Shown here in pieces: positions 1 to 5,445 of a stretch of DNA of 5,445 bases (within the stretch, counting starts at the first letter, position 1; every line of letters begins with the position of its first letter). This DNA comes from Oscillospiraceae bacterium. Its GTDB lineage: Bacteria; Bacillota; Clostridia; UMGS1883. The translations under genes were made by a program, and so were the position numbers. The notes under the pieces are model-generated. The model was not told where the DNA came from and did not search any database. It saw only the letters and a program-made list of their open reading frames with translations. The stretch lies in NCBI GenBank assembly GCA_022508735.1, contig JAFLUQ010000146.1, positions 1-5,445 of the forward strand, read 5' to 3'.

Positions 1-1
1 C

Positions 2-1138
2 GAGGAGCTGAACAATTTCTATAAGGAAAAGTTCTACGACATGAAGGACCCCGCCGACGTGATACGCATAGACGTGGACGGAAGCATCAGCTATAAGGCT
101 CTCTTGTTCATCCCCTCCTCCACCCCGATGGGCTACTATACGAAGGAGTATCAGAAGGGCCTTGAGCTCTACAGCAGCGGCGTCATGATAATGGAGCGCT
201 GCGAGGACCTTATCCCCGAGCATTTCCGCTTTGTGAAGGGTATTGTGGACTCGGCAGATCTGTCGCTGAATATATCCCGCGAGCTGCTTCAGCACAACCG
301 CCAGCTTCGCACTATAGCCGCCAACATCGAGAAAAAGGTAAAGCAGGAGCTTAAGAAGCTGTTGGAGAACGACCGCGAAAAATACGAAAAATTCTGGGAG
401 AGCTTCGGCCTCCAGCTCAAGTACGGCATTGTGTCGGAGTACGGCGCTCACCGCGATGTGCTCAGTGATTTACTGCTCTACTATTCCTCCCGCGAAAAGA
501 AGCTCCAGACCCTGCGCGAATACGCCGACTATATGCCCGAAGGCCAGCAGTATATCTACTATGCCTGCGGCGACAGCGTAGCCCGGGTCGACAATCTGCC
601 CCAGACCGAGCAGCTCAAGGAAAAGGGCTACGCCATACTCTATATGACCGACGAGGTCGATGAGTTTGTGGTGAATATGCTGGGCGAGTTTGACGGCAAG
701 AAGTTCAAGTCCATCAACGACAAGGACCTCGGCATCGAGGACGAGGAGGAAAAGAAGGACACAGAGCTTAAAGAAGAGGAAAACAAGGTAATGCTTGATT
801 ACCTCCGCGACAGCCTTGACGGCAAGGTCACTGCCGTGCGCCTGTCCCACAAGCTCAAGAGCCACCCCGTTTGCCTGAGCACTGACGGCGAGATAAGCCT
901 TGAGATGGAGAAATACTTTAACTCCATTCCCGGCGATACACCCGACATCAAGGCTCAGCGCGTGCTGGAGCTGAACCCGACTCACAAGGCCTTCTATATG
1001 CTGTTAGACACATGGCAGCTCGACAAGGACAAATGTGCTAAGTTAGGCGAGCTTCTCTACGATCAGGCTCTGCTCATCGCGAACCTTCCGCTGGATAACC
1101 CCGCGCGCTACACTGAGCTATTGTGGGAAATGATGTAA
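2..1138 (+). CDS. htpG: Molecular chaperone HtpG (Hsp90 family), 5'-truncated
   Basis: This is the C-terminal 378 residues of the bacterial Hsp90 chaperone, a cytoplasmic ATP-dependent homodimer that helps client proteins fold. The reading frame is open from the left edge, so the start codon, the N-terminal ATPase domain and the beginning of the middle domain lie outside the window; the first ATG at 41 is internal. Family signatures visible in the middle domain are NNFYKEKFYD, IPSSTPMGYY, KGIVDSADLSLNISRELLQ and the following helix QLRTIAANIEKKVKQEL. The Arg in NISRELLQ (codon 278-280) matches the conserved middle-domain arginine that contacts the ATP gamma-phosphate in Hsp90 proteins. A charged stretch, EDEEEKKDTELKEEENK (about 740-790), links to the C-terminal dimerisation domain, which ends in LLWEMM. 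There is no eukaryotic MEEVD tail, as expected for a bacterium. A terminator follows at once, so htpG is probably separate from the downstream genes. Identification is secure. Confidence 0.97.
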   Translation, partial: EELNNFYKEKFYDMKDPADVIRIDVDGSISYKALLFIPSSTPMGYYTKEYQKGLELYSSGVMIMERCEDLIPEHFRFVKGIVDSADLSLNISRELLQHNRQLRTIAANIEKKVKQELKKLLENDREKYEKFWESFGLQLKYGIVSEYGAHRDVLSDLLLYYSSREKKLQTLREYADYMPEGQQYIYYACGDSVARVDNLPQTEQLKEKGYAILYMTDEVDEFVVNMLGEFDGKKFKSINDKDLGIEDEEEKKDTELKEEENKVMLDYLRDSLDGKVTAVRLSHKLKSHPVCLSTDGEISLEMEKYFNSIPGDTPDIKAQRVLELNPTHKAFYMLLDTWQLDKDKCAKLGELLYDQALLIANLPLDNPARYTELLWEMM

Positions 1139-1154
1139 ATAAAAAGATAGCTTT

Positions 1155-1184
1155 GCTCCGCCGCTGATGCGGCGGAGTTTTGTC
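1155..1184 (+). terminator. Rho-independent terminator of htpG
   Basis: A perfect 9-bp GC-rich stem, CTCCGCCGC (1156-1164) with GCGGCGGAG (1169-1177), encloses a TGAT loop and is followed by TTTTGTC. A G-T wobble (1155/1178) could extend it. It begins 17 bases after the htpG stop codon. The immediate T-run is short (four T), but the stem is strong; a second run of seven T at 1190-1196 lies further down and probably belongs to the next promoter region. Confidence 0.88.
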
Positions 1185-1189
1185 AGGTA

Positions 1190-1235
1190 TTTTTTTCAAA
1201 AAACACTTGCATAACGCAGAATAAACCTGTATAAT
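1190..1235 (+). promoter_or_regulatory. Sigma-A-type promoter for the beta-galactosidase unit, with possible UP element
   Basis: The -10 box is a perfect TATAAT (1230-1235). Exactly 17 bp upstream is TTGCAT (1207-1212), which keeps the key TTG of the -35 consensus TTGACA but matches only 3 of 6 bases. Directly upstream of the -35, a run of seven T (1190-1196), one C and six A (1198-1203) lies about 39-52 bases before the predicted start of transcription (near 1242), where A/T-rich UP elements bind the alpha subunit of RNA polymerase. This predicts a leader of about 27 bases. I saw no convincing operator palindrome or cre site, so regulation cannot be read from the sequence. Confidence 0.8.
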
Positions 1236-1254
1236 TAAAGTATCTAAGTCCCCG

Positions 1255-1261
1255 AAAGGAG
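1255..1261 (+). promoter_or_regulatory. Ribosome binding site of the beta-galactosidase gene
   Basis: AAAGGAG sits 7 bases before the ATG at 1269, an optimal Shine-Dalgarno arrangement that fixes this ATG as the start codon. Confidence 0.88.
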
Positions 1262-1268
1262 AAAAATT

Positions 1269-3053
1269 ATGAGTACATTTGAGATCAAAGACAACTTCTA
1301 TCTTGACGGCGAGCCCTTCAAGATCATAAGCGGCGGAATACACTATTTCCGCGTTGTACCCGAATACTGGCGTGACCGACTGGAAAAGCTCAAGGCTATG
1401 GGCTGCAACACGGTCGAAACATACGTATGCTGGAATCTGCATGAGCCTACTCCCGGCGAGTTCCACTTTGACGGCGGGCTTGACATTGCCCGCTTCATAG
1501 AGATCGCGGGAGAGCTGGGTCTTAAGGTCATCGTGCGGCCCGGCCCGTTTATCTGCGCCGAGTGGGAGTTCGGCGGACTCCCCGCATGGCTGCTCAAGGA
1601 GGACGGCGCGCGTCTGCGCGGCCTTTACGAGCCGTATATGAGCCATGTAAGGAGCTACTTTAAAGAGCTGTTCAAACACCTCACTCATCTTCAGGTCACA
1701 AAAGGCGGCCCTATCATACTCTTCCAGATAGAGAACGAATACGGCTACTACGGAGACGATAAGGAATATCTCATGGAGATGGGCAAGCTCATGCGCGACT
1801 GCGGCGCAGAGGTACCCTTCGTGACCAGCGACGGCCCTTGGGACGACGCCCTCGAGTGCGGCAAATGCGACATGGCGCTGCCCACAGGTAACTTCGGCTC
1901 CCATGTTAAGGAGCAGTTTGACACCCTGTCTCAGTACACCAACGGCGGCCCGCTGATGTGCATGGAATTCTGGGTAGGCTGGTTCGACAGCTGGGGCAGA
2001 GACAATCATTCGACCAGCGATCTGGAGGCCAACAAGCGTGACTTTGACGACGCCATTCGCCTCGGTCATATAAACATCTATATGTTCCACGGCGGCACCA
2101 ATTTCGGCTTTACCAACGGCTCCAACTACTATGCCAGGCTTGAACCCGACGTGACCAGCTACGACTATGACGCTGTGCTCACCGAGTGGGGCGATATAAC
2201 TCCCAAATACGAGGCCTTTAAGGAGATAATCAAAAAGTATGCTCCCGTGCCCGAGGTGGAGTTCACCACAAAGATAGAAAAGGGTGCCTACGGCACTCTC
2301 GAGTGTGAGGGCCGCGTTAGCCTTAACAGCGTCCTCGATGATATATCGACTCCCACTTGCGGCAAAGACGCGGTTTCTATGGAGAAGCTGGGCCAGAACT
2401 TCGGCTACACTCTCTACCGTGCTTCCTTCCCCAAGGGCAAGGTGATCGGCAAGCTGGCCTTTTCAAAGGTAAACGACAGAGCCATTGTGTTCATGGAGGG
2501 CAACCGTTTCGGCACCTACTATGACCGCGAGCTGCTGGAGGAATACGACTTCAAGCGCCATCCCTATGTTTACGGCGACGACGGCGATTTCGACGTGCTC
2601 ACCGAAAATATGGGGCGCGTGAATTTCAGCTATAAGATAGAGCAGCAGCGCAAGGGCATCGACGGCGGCGTGCTTATAAACGGCCACTACCACACCGGCT
2701 GGAAGATGTATCCCCTGCCGTTAGACAATGTGGATAAGATAGACTTCAATAAGCCCTATCAGAGCGGCAGTCCGGCCTTCTATAAGTTTGGCTTCAACGC
2801 CTACAAGGCTATGGACACCTTCCTCGACCTCGAGGGCTTTGGCAAGGGCTGCGCCTTCATCAACGGCTTCAATCTTGGCCGCTACTGGGAGATCGGCCCT
2901 CAGAAGAGGCTCTATATCCCCGCTCCCCTTATCAAGGAGGGCCACAACGAGATAATAATCTTTGAAACAGAGGGCAAGGCCGCCCGCACCATATCTCTCA
3001 TGGCCGAGCCGGACCTCGGTCCGCGTGCCCTGCCCGACGGCAGGCCGGAATAA
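1269..3053 (+). CDS. Beta-galactosidase, glycoside hydrolase family 35
   Basis: This 594-residue enzyme should release terminal non-reducing beta-linked galactose by a retaining mechanism. The N-terminal TIM barrel opens with SGGIHYFRVVPEYWRDRL and has the GH35 hallmarks TYVCWNLHEP (about 51-60), RPGPFICAEWEFGG (90-103) and the family signature GGPIILFQIENEYG (146-159). Established clan GH-A chemistry makes E157, after N156, the acid/base and E233 in MCMEFWVGWFDSWG the nucleophile. MFHGGTNFGFTNG (272-284) and TSYDYDAVLTEWGD (296-309) complete the active-site region. Beta-rich domains follow: NMGRVNFSYKIEQQRKGI (447-464) and a jelly-roll motif INGFNLGRYWEIGPQ (531-545). There is no signal peptide or membrane segment, so it should be cytoplasmic and act on imported oligosaccharides. 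Length and architecture resemble intracellular Firmicutes enzymes such as pneumococcal BgaC, which prefers beta-1,3-linked galactose; that preference cannot be transferred from sequence alone. The Pro/Gly-rich tail (580-594) lies past the last recognisable beta motif. It is probably the first gene of a three-gene unit. Confidence 0.95.
   Translation: MSTFEIKDNFYLDGEPFKIISGGIHYFRVVPEYWRDRLEKLKAMGCNTVETYVCWNLHEPTPGEFHFDGGLDIARFIEIAGELGLKVIVRPGPFICAEWEFGGLPAWLLKEDGARLRGLYEPYMSHVRSYFKELFKHLTHLQVTKGGPIILFQIENEYGYYGDDKEYLMEMGKLMRDCGAEVPFVTSDGPWDDALECGKCDMALPTGNFGSHVKEQFDTLSQYTNGGPLMCMEFWVGWFDSWGRDNHSTSDLEANKRDFDDAIRLGHINIYMFHGGTNFGFTNGSNYYARLEPDVTSYDYDAVLTEWGDITPKYEAFKEIIKKYAPVPEVEFTTKIEKGAYGTLECEGRVSLNSVLDDISTPTCGKDAVSMEKLGQNFGYTLYRASFPKGKVIGKLAFSKVNDRAIVFMEGNRFGTYYDRELLEEYDFKRHPYVYGDDGDFDVLTENMGRVNFSYKIEQQRKGIDGGVLINGHYHTGWKMYPLPLDNVDKIDFNKPYQSGSPAFYKFGFNAYKAMDTFLDLEGFGKGCAFINGFNLGRYWEIGPQKRLYIPAPLIKEGHNEIIIFETEGKAARTISLMAEPDLGPRALPDGRPE
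3010..3044 (+). other. Two small GC-rich hairpins at the 3' end of the beta-galactosidase gene
   Basis: Two adjacent inverted repeats lie inside the last coding bases: CGGAC/GTCCG around a CTCG loop (3010-3023) and CCTGCC/GGCAGG around a CGAC loop (3029-3044). Neither is followed by a T-run, so they do not look like an intrinsic terminator. They could slow 3' decay or act as an RNA processing or pausing point between the first and second genes, or be a by-product of GC-rich coding sequence. Confidence 0.4.
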
Positions 3054-3060
3054 GGCCGGA
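3042..3060 (+). repeat. Short direct repeat across the stop-codon junction
   Basis: AGGCCGGA occurs at 3042-3049 and again at 3053-3060, an 11-base period that spans the beta-galactosidase stop codon (3051-3053). It looks like a small tandem duplication or slippage product. The second copy supplies the A of the upstream in-frame ATG at 3060. Confidence 0.5.
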
Positions 3061-3061
3061 T

Positions 3062-3065
3062 GGAG
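3062..3065 (+). promoter_or_regulatory. Ribosome binding site that decides the start of the stalk-domain gene
   Basis: GGAG lies 9 bases before the ATG at 3075. The alternative in-frame ATG at 3060 has only AAGG (3052-3055) 4 bases upstream, too close and weaker. The signal peptide also reads more naturally from 3075 (MKLHKLIFTL), so I prefer 3075; the 3060 start would only add MEKTY. Confidence 0.65.
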
Positions 3066-3074
3066 AAAACATAT

Positions 3075-4451
3075 ATGAAGCTGCATAAACTGATTTTCAC
3101 CTTGATTATTGCCATTGCCACGCTGACGGCTGTAAATGCGGCGGCCGAGGAGATCCCCGCTGTGCTGTATAACGGGGTAGAGCTCACCCTTGATAGCGAG
3201 CCTGTCGTTGTCAACGGGCGTACTTTGGTGCCATTTCGCAGCTTGTTCGAGCAGATGGGGGCGGAAATCAGCTATGACGATGCCGACCGGATAATCACAG
3301 CAGAAATCGAAGGAAACGAGATACGTTTTTCGCTTGACGCAGCTGATATAAACGTGAATAGCTCCGCCGAGCCGTCATACACGATGGACGTTTTGCCGAC
3401 AGTAATTGACGGACGCACCTATGTGCCGGTGCGGGCGGTGTGTGAGGCTGCCGGGTTTGATGTTAACTGGGCCACCGACGAATGTGCTGTGCTAATAACA
3501 AACTACGGTGCTATCCAAAATGAAATCAGGGCTTCCTTTGCGGCTCTTCCCACCCTCAGGCGAATTTTTGAAAATCCTGCCAAGGTCTATACCCAGCACA
3601 GGAGCATTCATATAATTCCCACGGCCTTTCAGAAATCATTCAGGCTGGATATTGAGGGTGATATAACCTCTGACAAGGCAGCCTGCAGGGCCATATACAA
3701 CATAGAGCTGGGGCTAAATGAGGAGGCCCTCGGAGAGGAAACCGAGTATTACTACAGCATCTTTTTCCCCGACGGCAAGCTGTCTATGTATGCTGAGTTC
3801 ATCATGACCGACGACGCGATATTTATGCGGACCGACATGGCTGACGTCATACCAAAGCTCTTTTACAACTATGAAGAAGACCCTGTCTTGTCCCATATCA
3901 TGGAGTATCTCCCATCAGGGCAGTGGCTCGGCTCGGATATGAGCGAGTTTCTGAATGGGGAAGCTATTGAAAAAGACGAGCCTATGCTTTTCTTCATAAA
4001 TATGTATCTGCCCTCAATAATTAACAGGGGCATAGGCATCGACCCCTTTGAATGGAGAATTGATAATTATCTGGCGAGATTTGCGTCATACGTTCAAACC
4101 TCCTACTGGAAACCCACCTACGCCGAGGAGGAGCGGACTATTCCGCTGCACCTCGAAAATGTAAAGTCTATCCTCGGCGGAGACAGCATAACTGCCATTG
4201 AGAACTCGGACGGAACGGCAACCGTCACCGTAGGCGGCGACGCGGTCAAGTACATAACCGGCGGAGAATATGCCGTCAATATGAGGGGCATATTTCAAAA
4301 CGGAATTGCTGTGGAGCTTGAGTCCCGAACGACAAACGCCCCCGGAGAGGTAACAGTGGAAAAAACGGTTGGAACCGTGGGCGGCGAAATTGAAAAAATT
4401 GAGCTTCCCAAAGCAGAGCTGAATCTTGCCGAAGCGCTGAGAGCGCTGTAA
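3075..4451 (+). CDS. Secreted stalk-domain (copper amine oxidase N-terminal-like) protein, C-terminal region unknown
   Basis: From the preferred start the product has 458 residues. Residues 1-22 form a Sec signal peptide: basic MKLHK, hydrophobic LIFTLIIAIATLTAV, then small residues NAAA, with cleavage likely after 22 to 24. There is no lipobox cysteine or cell-wall sorting motif. Two repeats of the stalk type (Pfam 'copper amine oxidase N-terminal domain') follow: VVVNGRTLVPFRSLFEQMGA (44-63) and TVIDGRTYVPVRAVCEAAGF (109-128). Despite the family name, such domains are usually found as extracellular modules in Gram-positive proteins and do not imply amine oxidase activity; no oxidase catalytic domain is present here. 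Residues about 145-458 are unrecognised: beta-strand-like stretches, an aromatic and acidic middle (EYYYSIFFPDGKL), and a beta-rich end with VTVEKTVGTVGGEIEKIELP. This could be a LolA/LppX-like open barrel, but that is only an impression. The gene starts 21 bases after the beta-galactosidase stop and ends 13 bases before the deacetylase, suggesting cotranscription and a shared envelope role with the latter. Confidence 0.85.
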   Translation: MKLHKLIFTLIIAIATLTAVNAAAEEIPAVLYNGVELTLDSEPVVVNGRTLVPFRSLFEQMGAEISYDDADRIITAEIEGNEIRFSLDAADINVNSSAEPSYTMDVLPTVIDGRTYVPVRAVCEAAGFDVNWATDECAVLITNYGAIQNEIRASFAALPTLRRIFENPAKVYTQHRSIHIIPTAFQKSFRLDIEGDITSDKAACRAIYNIELGLNEEALGEETEYYYSIFFPDGKLSMYAEFIMTDDAIFMRTDMADVIPKLFYNYEEDPVLSHIMEYLPSGQWLGSDMSEFLNGEAIEKDEPMLFFINMYLPSIINRGIGIDPFEWRIDNYLARFASYVQTSYWKPTYAEEERTIPLHLENVKSILGGDSITAIENSDGTATVTVGGDAVKYITGGEYAVNMRGIFQNGIAVELESRTTNAPGEVTVEKTVGTVGGEIEKIELPKAELNLAEALRAL

Positions 4452-4453
4452 TT

Positions 4454-4458
4454 GGAGG
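4454..4458 (+). promoter_or_regulatory. Ribosome binding site for a GTG start
   Basis: GGAGG sits 6 bases before the GTG at 4465. The strong Shine-Dalgarno match at good spacing, and the lysine/arginine-rich start of a membrane anchor just after it, support GTG as the initiation codon. Spacing from the previous stop codon (4449-4451) is 13 bases, compatible with translational coupling. Confidence 0.85.
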
Positions 4459-4464
4459 TCAACA

Positions 4465-5262
4465 GTGAATAAAATCAAGCGTCGCTACCTTATTCCCGCG
4501 CTGTTGCTCATTGCGGCGGCGGTTGGAATAACGGTCGTAAATTTATATTTTTCAAGTGCGGACGTACTGGTATATATGTACCACAGCGTGCGCGAGGACC
4601 CGGTCAACCCTGAGGACGCCGATCTGAGCGTCCGCCCGGAGGAATTTGAAAAGCAGCTGGCATTTTTTGCCGGTGACAAGCGTGAGACGATCTTTGCCTC
4701 GGAGCTGGCCGACATAGATAAGGGCGGGAAATACCTTCTCATAACCTTTGACGACGGCTATGAGGATAACTACACCGAGGTCTATCCCCTGCTCAAAAAA
4801 TACAACTGCAAGGCCACGATATTCATGATAACAAGTCTTATAGACAAGGAAGGGTATCTCAGCGCCGAGCAGATACGGGAGATGACCGAAAGCGGCCTTG
4901 TCAGCGTGCAGAGTCACACGGTCTCGCATGATCCGCTGGCTTTAGGCGACAAGGAATATGAGGACGTAGACTATGAAATGCGCAAGAGTAAGCTTACTCT
5001 CGAGGCGATCTCCGGCAAAGCCGTGGACTCCGTGGCTCTGCCAAACGGAAGCTATGACCCGGTCGTTCTTGACATTGCGGGAAACTACTACGACATAATC
5101 TTCAGCGGCACGAGCCTGAGACCGGACAACAGCGACCTCCTCGACGTGCAGCGCACCGGAATATACCGTCACCATAGCACTTGGGACGTAAAGGCTATGA
5201 CGAATTATCGCGGGCTTTATACACTGAAGCGCATAGTGCAGAAATATATAGGACCGAAATAA
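4465..5262 (+). CDS. Membrane-anchored polysaccharide deacetylase (NodB/CE4 family)
   Basis: This 265-residue protein should be a metal-dependent carbohydrate N- or O-deacetylase acting outside the membrane. The N-terminus NKIKRRY followed by about 20 hydrophobic residues (9-28) is an uncleaved signal anchor or signal peptide. VLVYMYHSV (34-42) is the entry strand seen in PgaB/IcaB-like members. CE4 motif 1 is TFDDGYEDN (94-102), giving D96 as likely base and D97 as metal ligand. Motif 2 is SHTVSH (150-155), giving metal ligands H151 and H155. The Asp-His-His triad is therefore intact. Motif 3 appears as ALPNGSYDP (191-199) in place of the R-x-P-Y of chitin-deacetylase-like members, as in the PgaB/IcaB-like branch. 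RTGIYRHHSTWD (230-241) closes the domain. The length is one catalytic domain plus anchor, with no binding module. The substrate is unknown: peptidoglycan, poly-N-acetylglucosamine or another acetylated surface glycan are all possible. It is the last gene of the unit, followed by a strong terminator. Confidence 0.92.
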   Translation: MNKIKRRYLIPALLLIAAAVGITVVNLYFSSADVLVYMYHSVREDPVNPEDADLSVRPEEFEKQLAFFAGDKRETIFASELADIDKGGKYLLITFDDGYEDNYTEVYPLLKKYNCKATIFMITSLIDKEGYLSAEQIREMTESGLVSVQSHTVSHDPLALGDKEYEDVDYEMRKSKLTLEAISGKAVDSVALPNGSYDPVVLDIAGNYYDIIFSGTSLRPDNSDLLDVQRTGIYRHHSTWDVKAMTNYRGLYTLKRIVQKYIGPK

Positions 5263-5370
5263 GCAAAAACGGGGGCCGTAAAAAAGTCGCGCAGACCGCT
5301 TAGTGGCAGAAAGGCCTGTATTAAAGCTTTTATTAGCCCTCAAGTTCCAATAAAAAGTTTATTAAACGTA
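5263..5370. other. Non-coding spacer between the deacetylase gene and its terminator
   Basis: No ORF with an RBS or coding character is visible. The stretch holds a tiny hairpin ACGG-GGG-CCGT (near 5269-5279), the left arm of an inverted repeat (5298-5307), and an A/T-only hairpin AATAAA-AAG-TTTATT (5349-5363). It forms an unusually long 3' untranslated region of roughly 110 bases before the terminator. I see no convincing promoter for a separate small RNA. Confidence 0.5.
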
Positions 5371-5422
5371 GAAATCCGCCTTCATTCAAAAGGCGGATTT
5401 CGTTGTTTTTAAGCCACTAAGC
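5298..5422. repeat. 10-bp inverted repeat enclosing the terminator
   Basis: GCTTAGTGGC (5298-5307) and its exact reverse complement GCCACTAAGC (5413-5422) flank a 105-base interior that contains the 12-bp terminator stem. The nested symmetry resembles a small palindromic repeat element or a structured 3' UTR. I found no target-site duplication outside the arms (AGACC on the left, TACGA on the right), which argues against a simple MITE. A chance match is possible. Confidence 0.45.
5371..5410 (+). terminator. Strong Rho-independent terminator after the deacetylase gene
   Basis: A perfect 12-bp stem, GAAATCCGCCTT (5371-5382) with AAGGCGGATTTC (5390-5401), encloses the 7-base loop CATTCAA and is followed by GTTGTTTTT. 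It ends the probable three-gene transcript. Read on the other strand, the stem is followed by TACGTTTAATAAAC, a poorer T-tract, so it acts mainly on the + strand though weak bidirectional use cannot be excluded. Confidence 0.9.
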
Positions 5423-5445
5423 TACGAACGAAAATCACCACTCGG

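Noticed and set aside
1207..1222. Possible catabolite-response (cre) operator overlapping the -35 region (TTGCATAACGCAGA)
   Set aside because: The spacing of TG to the central CG is off by one base and the right half lacks the consensus, so it does not fit the cre pattern.
1074..2090. Long open frame on the minus strand opposite htpG's end and the beta-galactosidase gene, plus similar minus-strand frames across all four genes
   Set aside because: They lie antisense to well-identified genes, have no family motifs, and reflect the codon use of GC-rich coding DNA.
3060..3074. Upstream ATG at 3060 as start of the stalk-domain gene
   Set aside because: Its Shine-Dalgarno candidate is weak and too close, whereas ATG 3075 has GGAG at 9 bases and gives a more typical signal peptide. 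It is not fully excluded.
3075..4451. Functional copper amine oxidase
   Set aside because: Only the stalk-type N-terminal repeats are present; no TPQ-forming catalytic domain is seen and the protein is too short for one.
5289..5360. tRNA-like stretch: GCTTAGTGGCAGAAAGGC resembles a D-arm and GTTCCAA some 46 bases later resembles a T-loop
   Set aside because: No acceptor stem, no paired anticodon stem and no T-stem can be formed; the resemblance is confined to short motifs.
5411..5445. Minus-strand TAGCTTAGTGG near the right edge resembles the start of a tRNA
   Set aside because: The following bases (CTTAAAAACAACG) cannot close a D-stem or form an anticodon arm, and the sequence runs into the terminator.

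Overview
The window looks like chromosomal DNA of a moderately GC-rich Gram-positive anaerobe, most likely a gut Clostridia lineage (Oscillospiraceae/Ruminococcaceae-like). Reasons: strong AGGAG-type ribosome binding sites, a canonical sigma-A promoter with a perfect TATAAT, a secreted protein with paired 'copper amine oxidase N-terminal' (stalk) repeats of the kind common in Clostridia and Bacilli, and an intracellular GH35 beta-galactosidase of Firmicutes type. The taxonomic assignment is inference; there is no rRNA or other marker gene to confirm it.

Layout, all genes on the + strand. (1) 2-1138: the 3' part of htpG (bacterial Hsp90), cut by the left edge of the window, closed by a GC-rich hairpin terminator at about 1155-1184. 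(2) 1185-1268: a compact regulatory interval with a T-tract/A-tract (possible UP element), a -35/-10 pair with 17-bp spacing, and an RBS. (3) 1269-3053: a complete GH35 beta-galactosidase without a signal peptide. (4) 3075-4451: a secreted two-repeat stalk-domain protein with a large C-terminal region I do not recognise. (5) 4465-5262: a membrane-anchored NodB-type (CE4) polysaccharide deacetylase starting at GTG. (6) 5263-5445: non-coding, with a strong 12-bp-stem terminator nested inside a 10-bp inverted repeat.

The last three genes are closely spaced (21 bp and 13 bp between stop and preferred start), with no U-tract terminator or convincing promoter between them, so they probably form one transcription unit from the promoter at 1207-1235. 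A plausible but unproven reading is that the stalk protein and the deacetylase work together outside the membrane on cell wall or surface glycan, while the beta-galactosidase removes terminal galactose from oligosaccharides in the cytoplasm. No transporter, regulator or other sugar gene is in view to define the substrate.

I found no tRNA, rRNA, CRISPR array, insertion sequence, toxin-antitoxin pair or defence gene. The window is mostly ordinary. The parts most worth a second look are the uncharacterised C-terminal region of the stalk protein with its deacetylase partner, and the nested inverted repeat around the final terminator.
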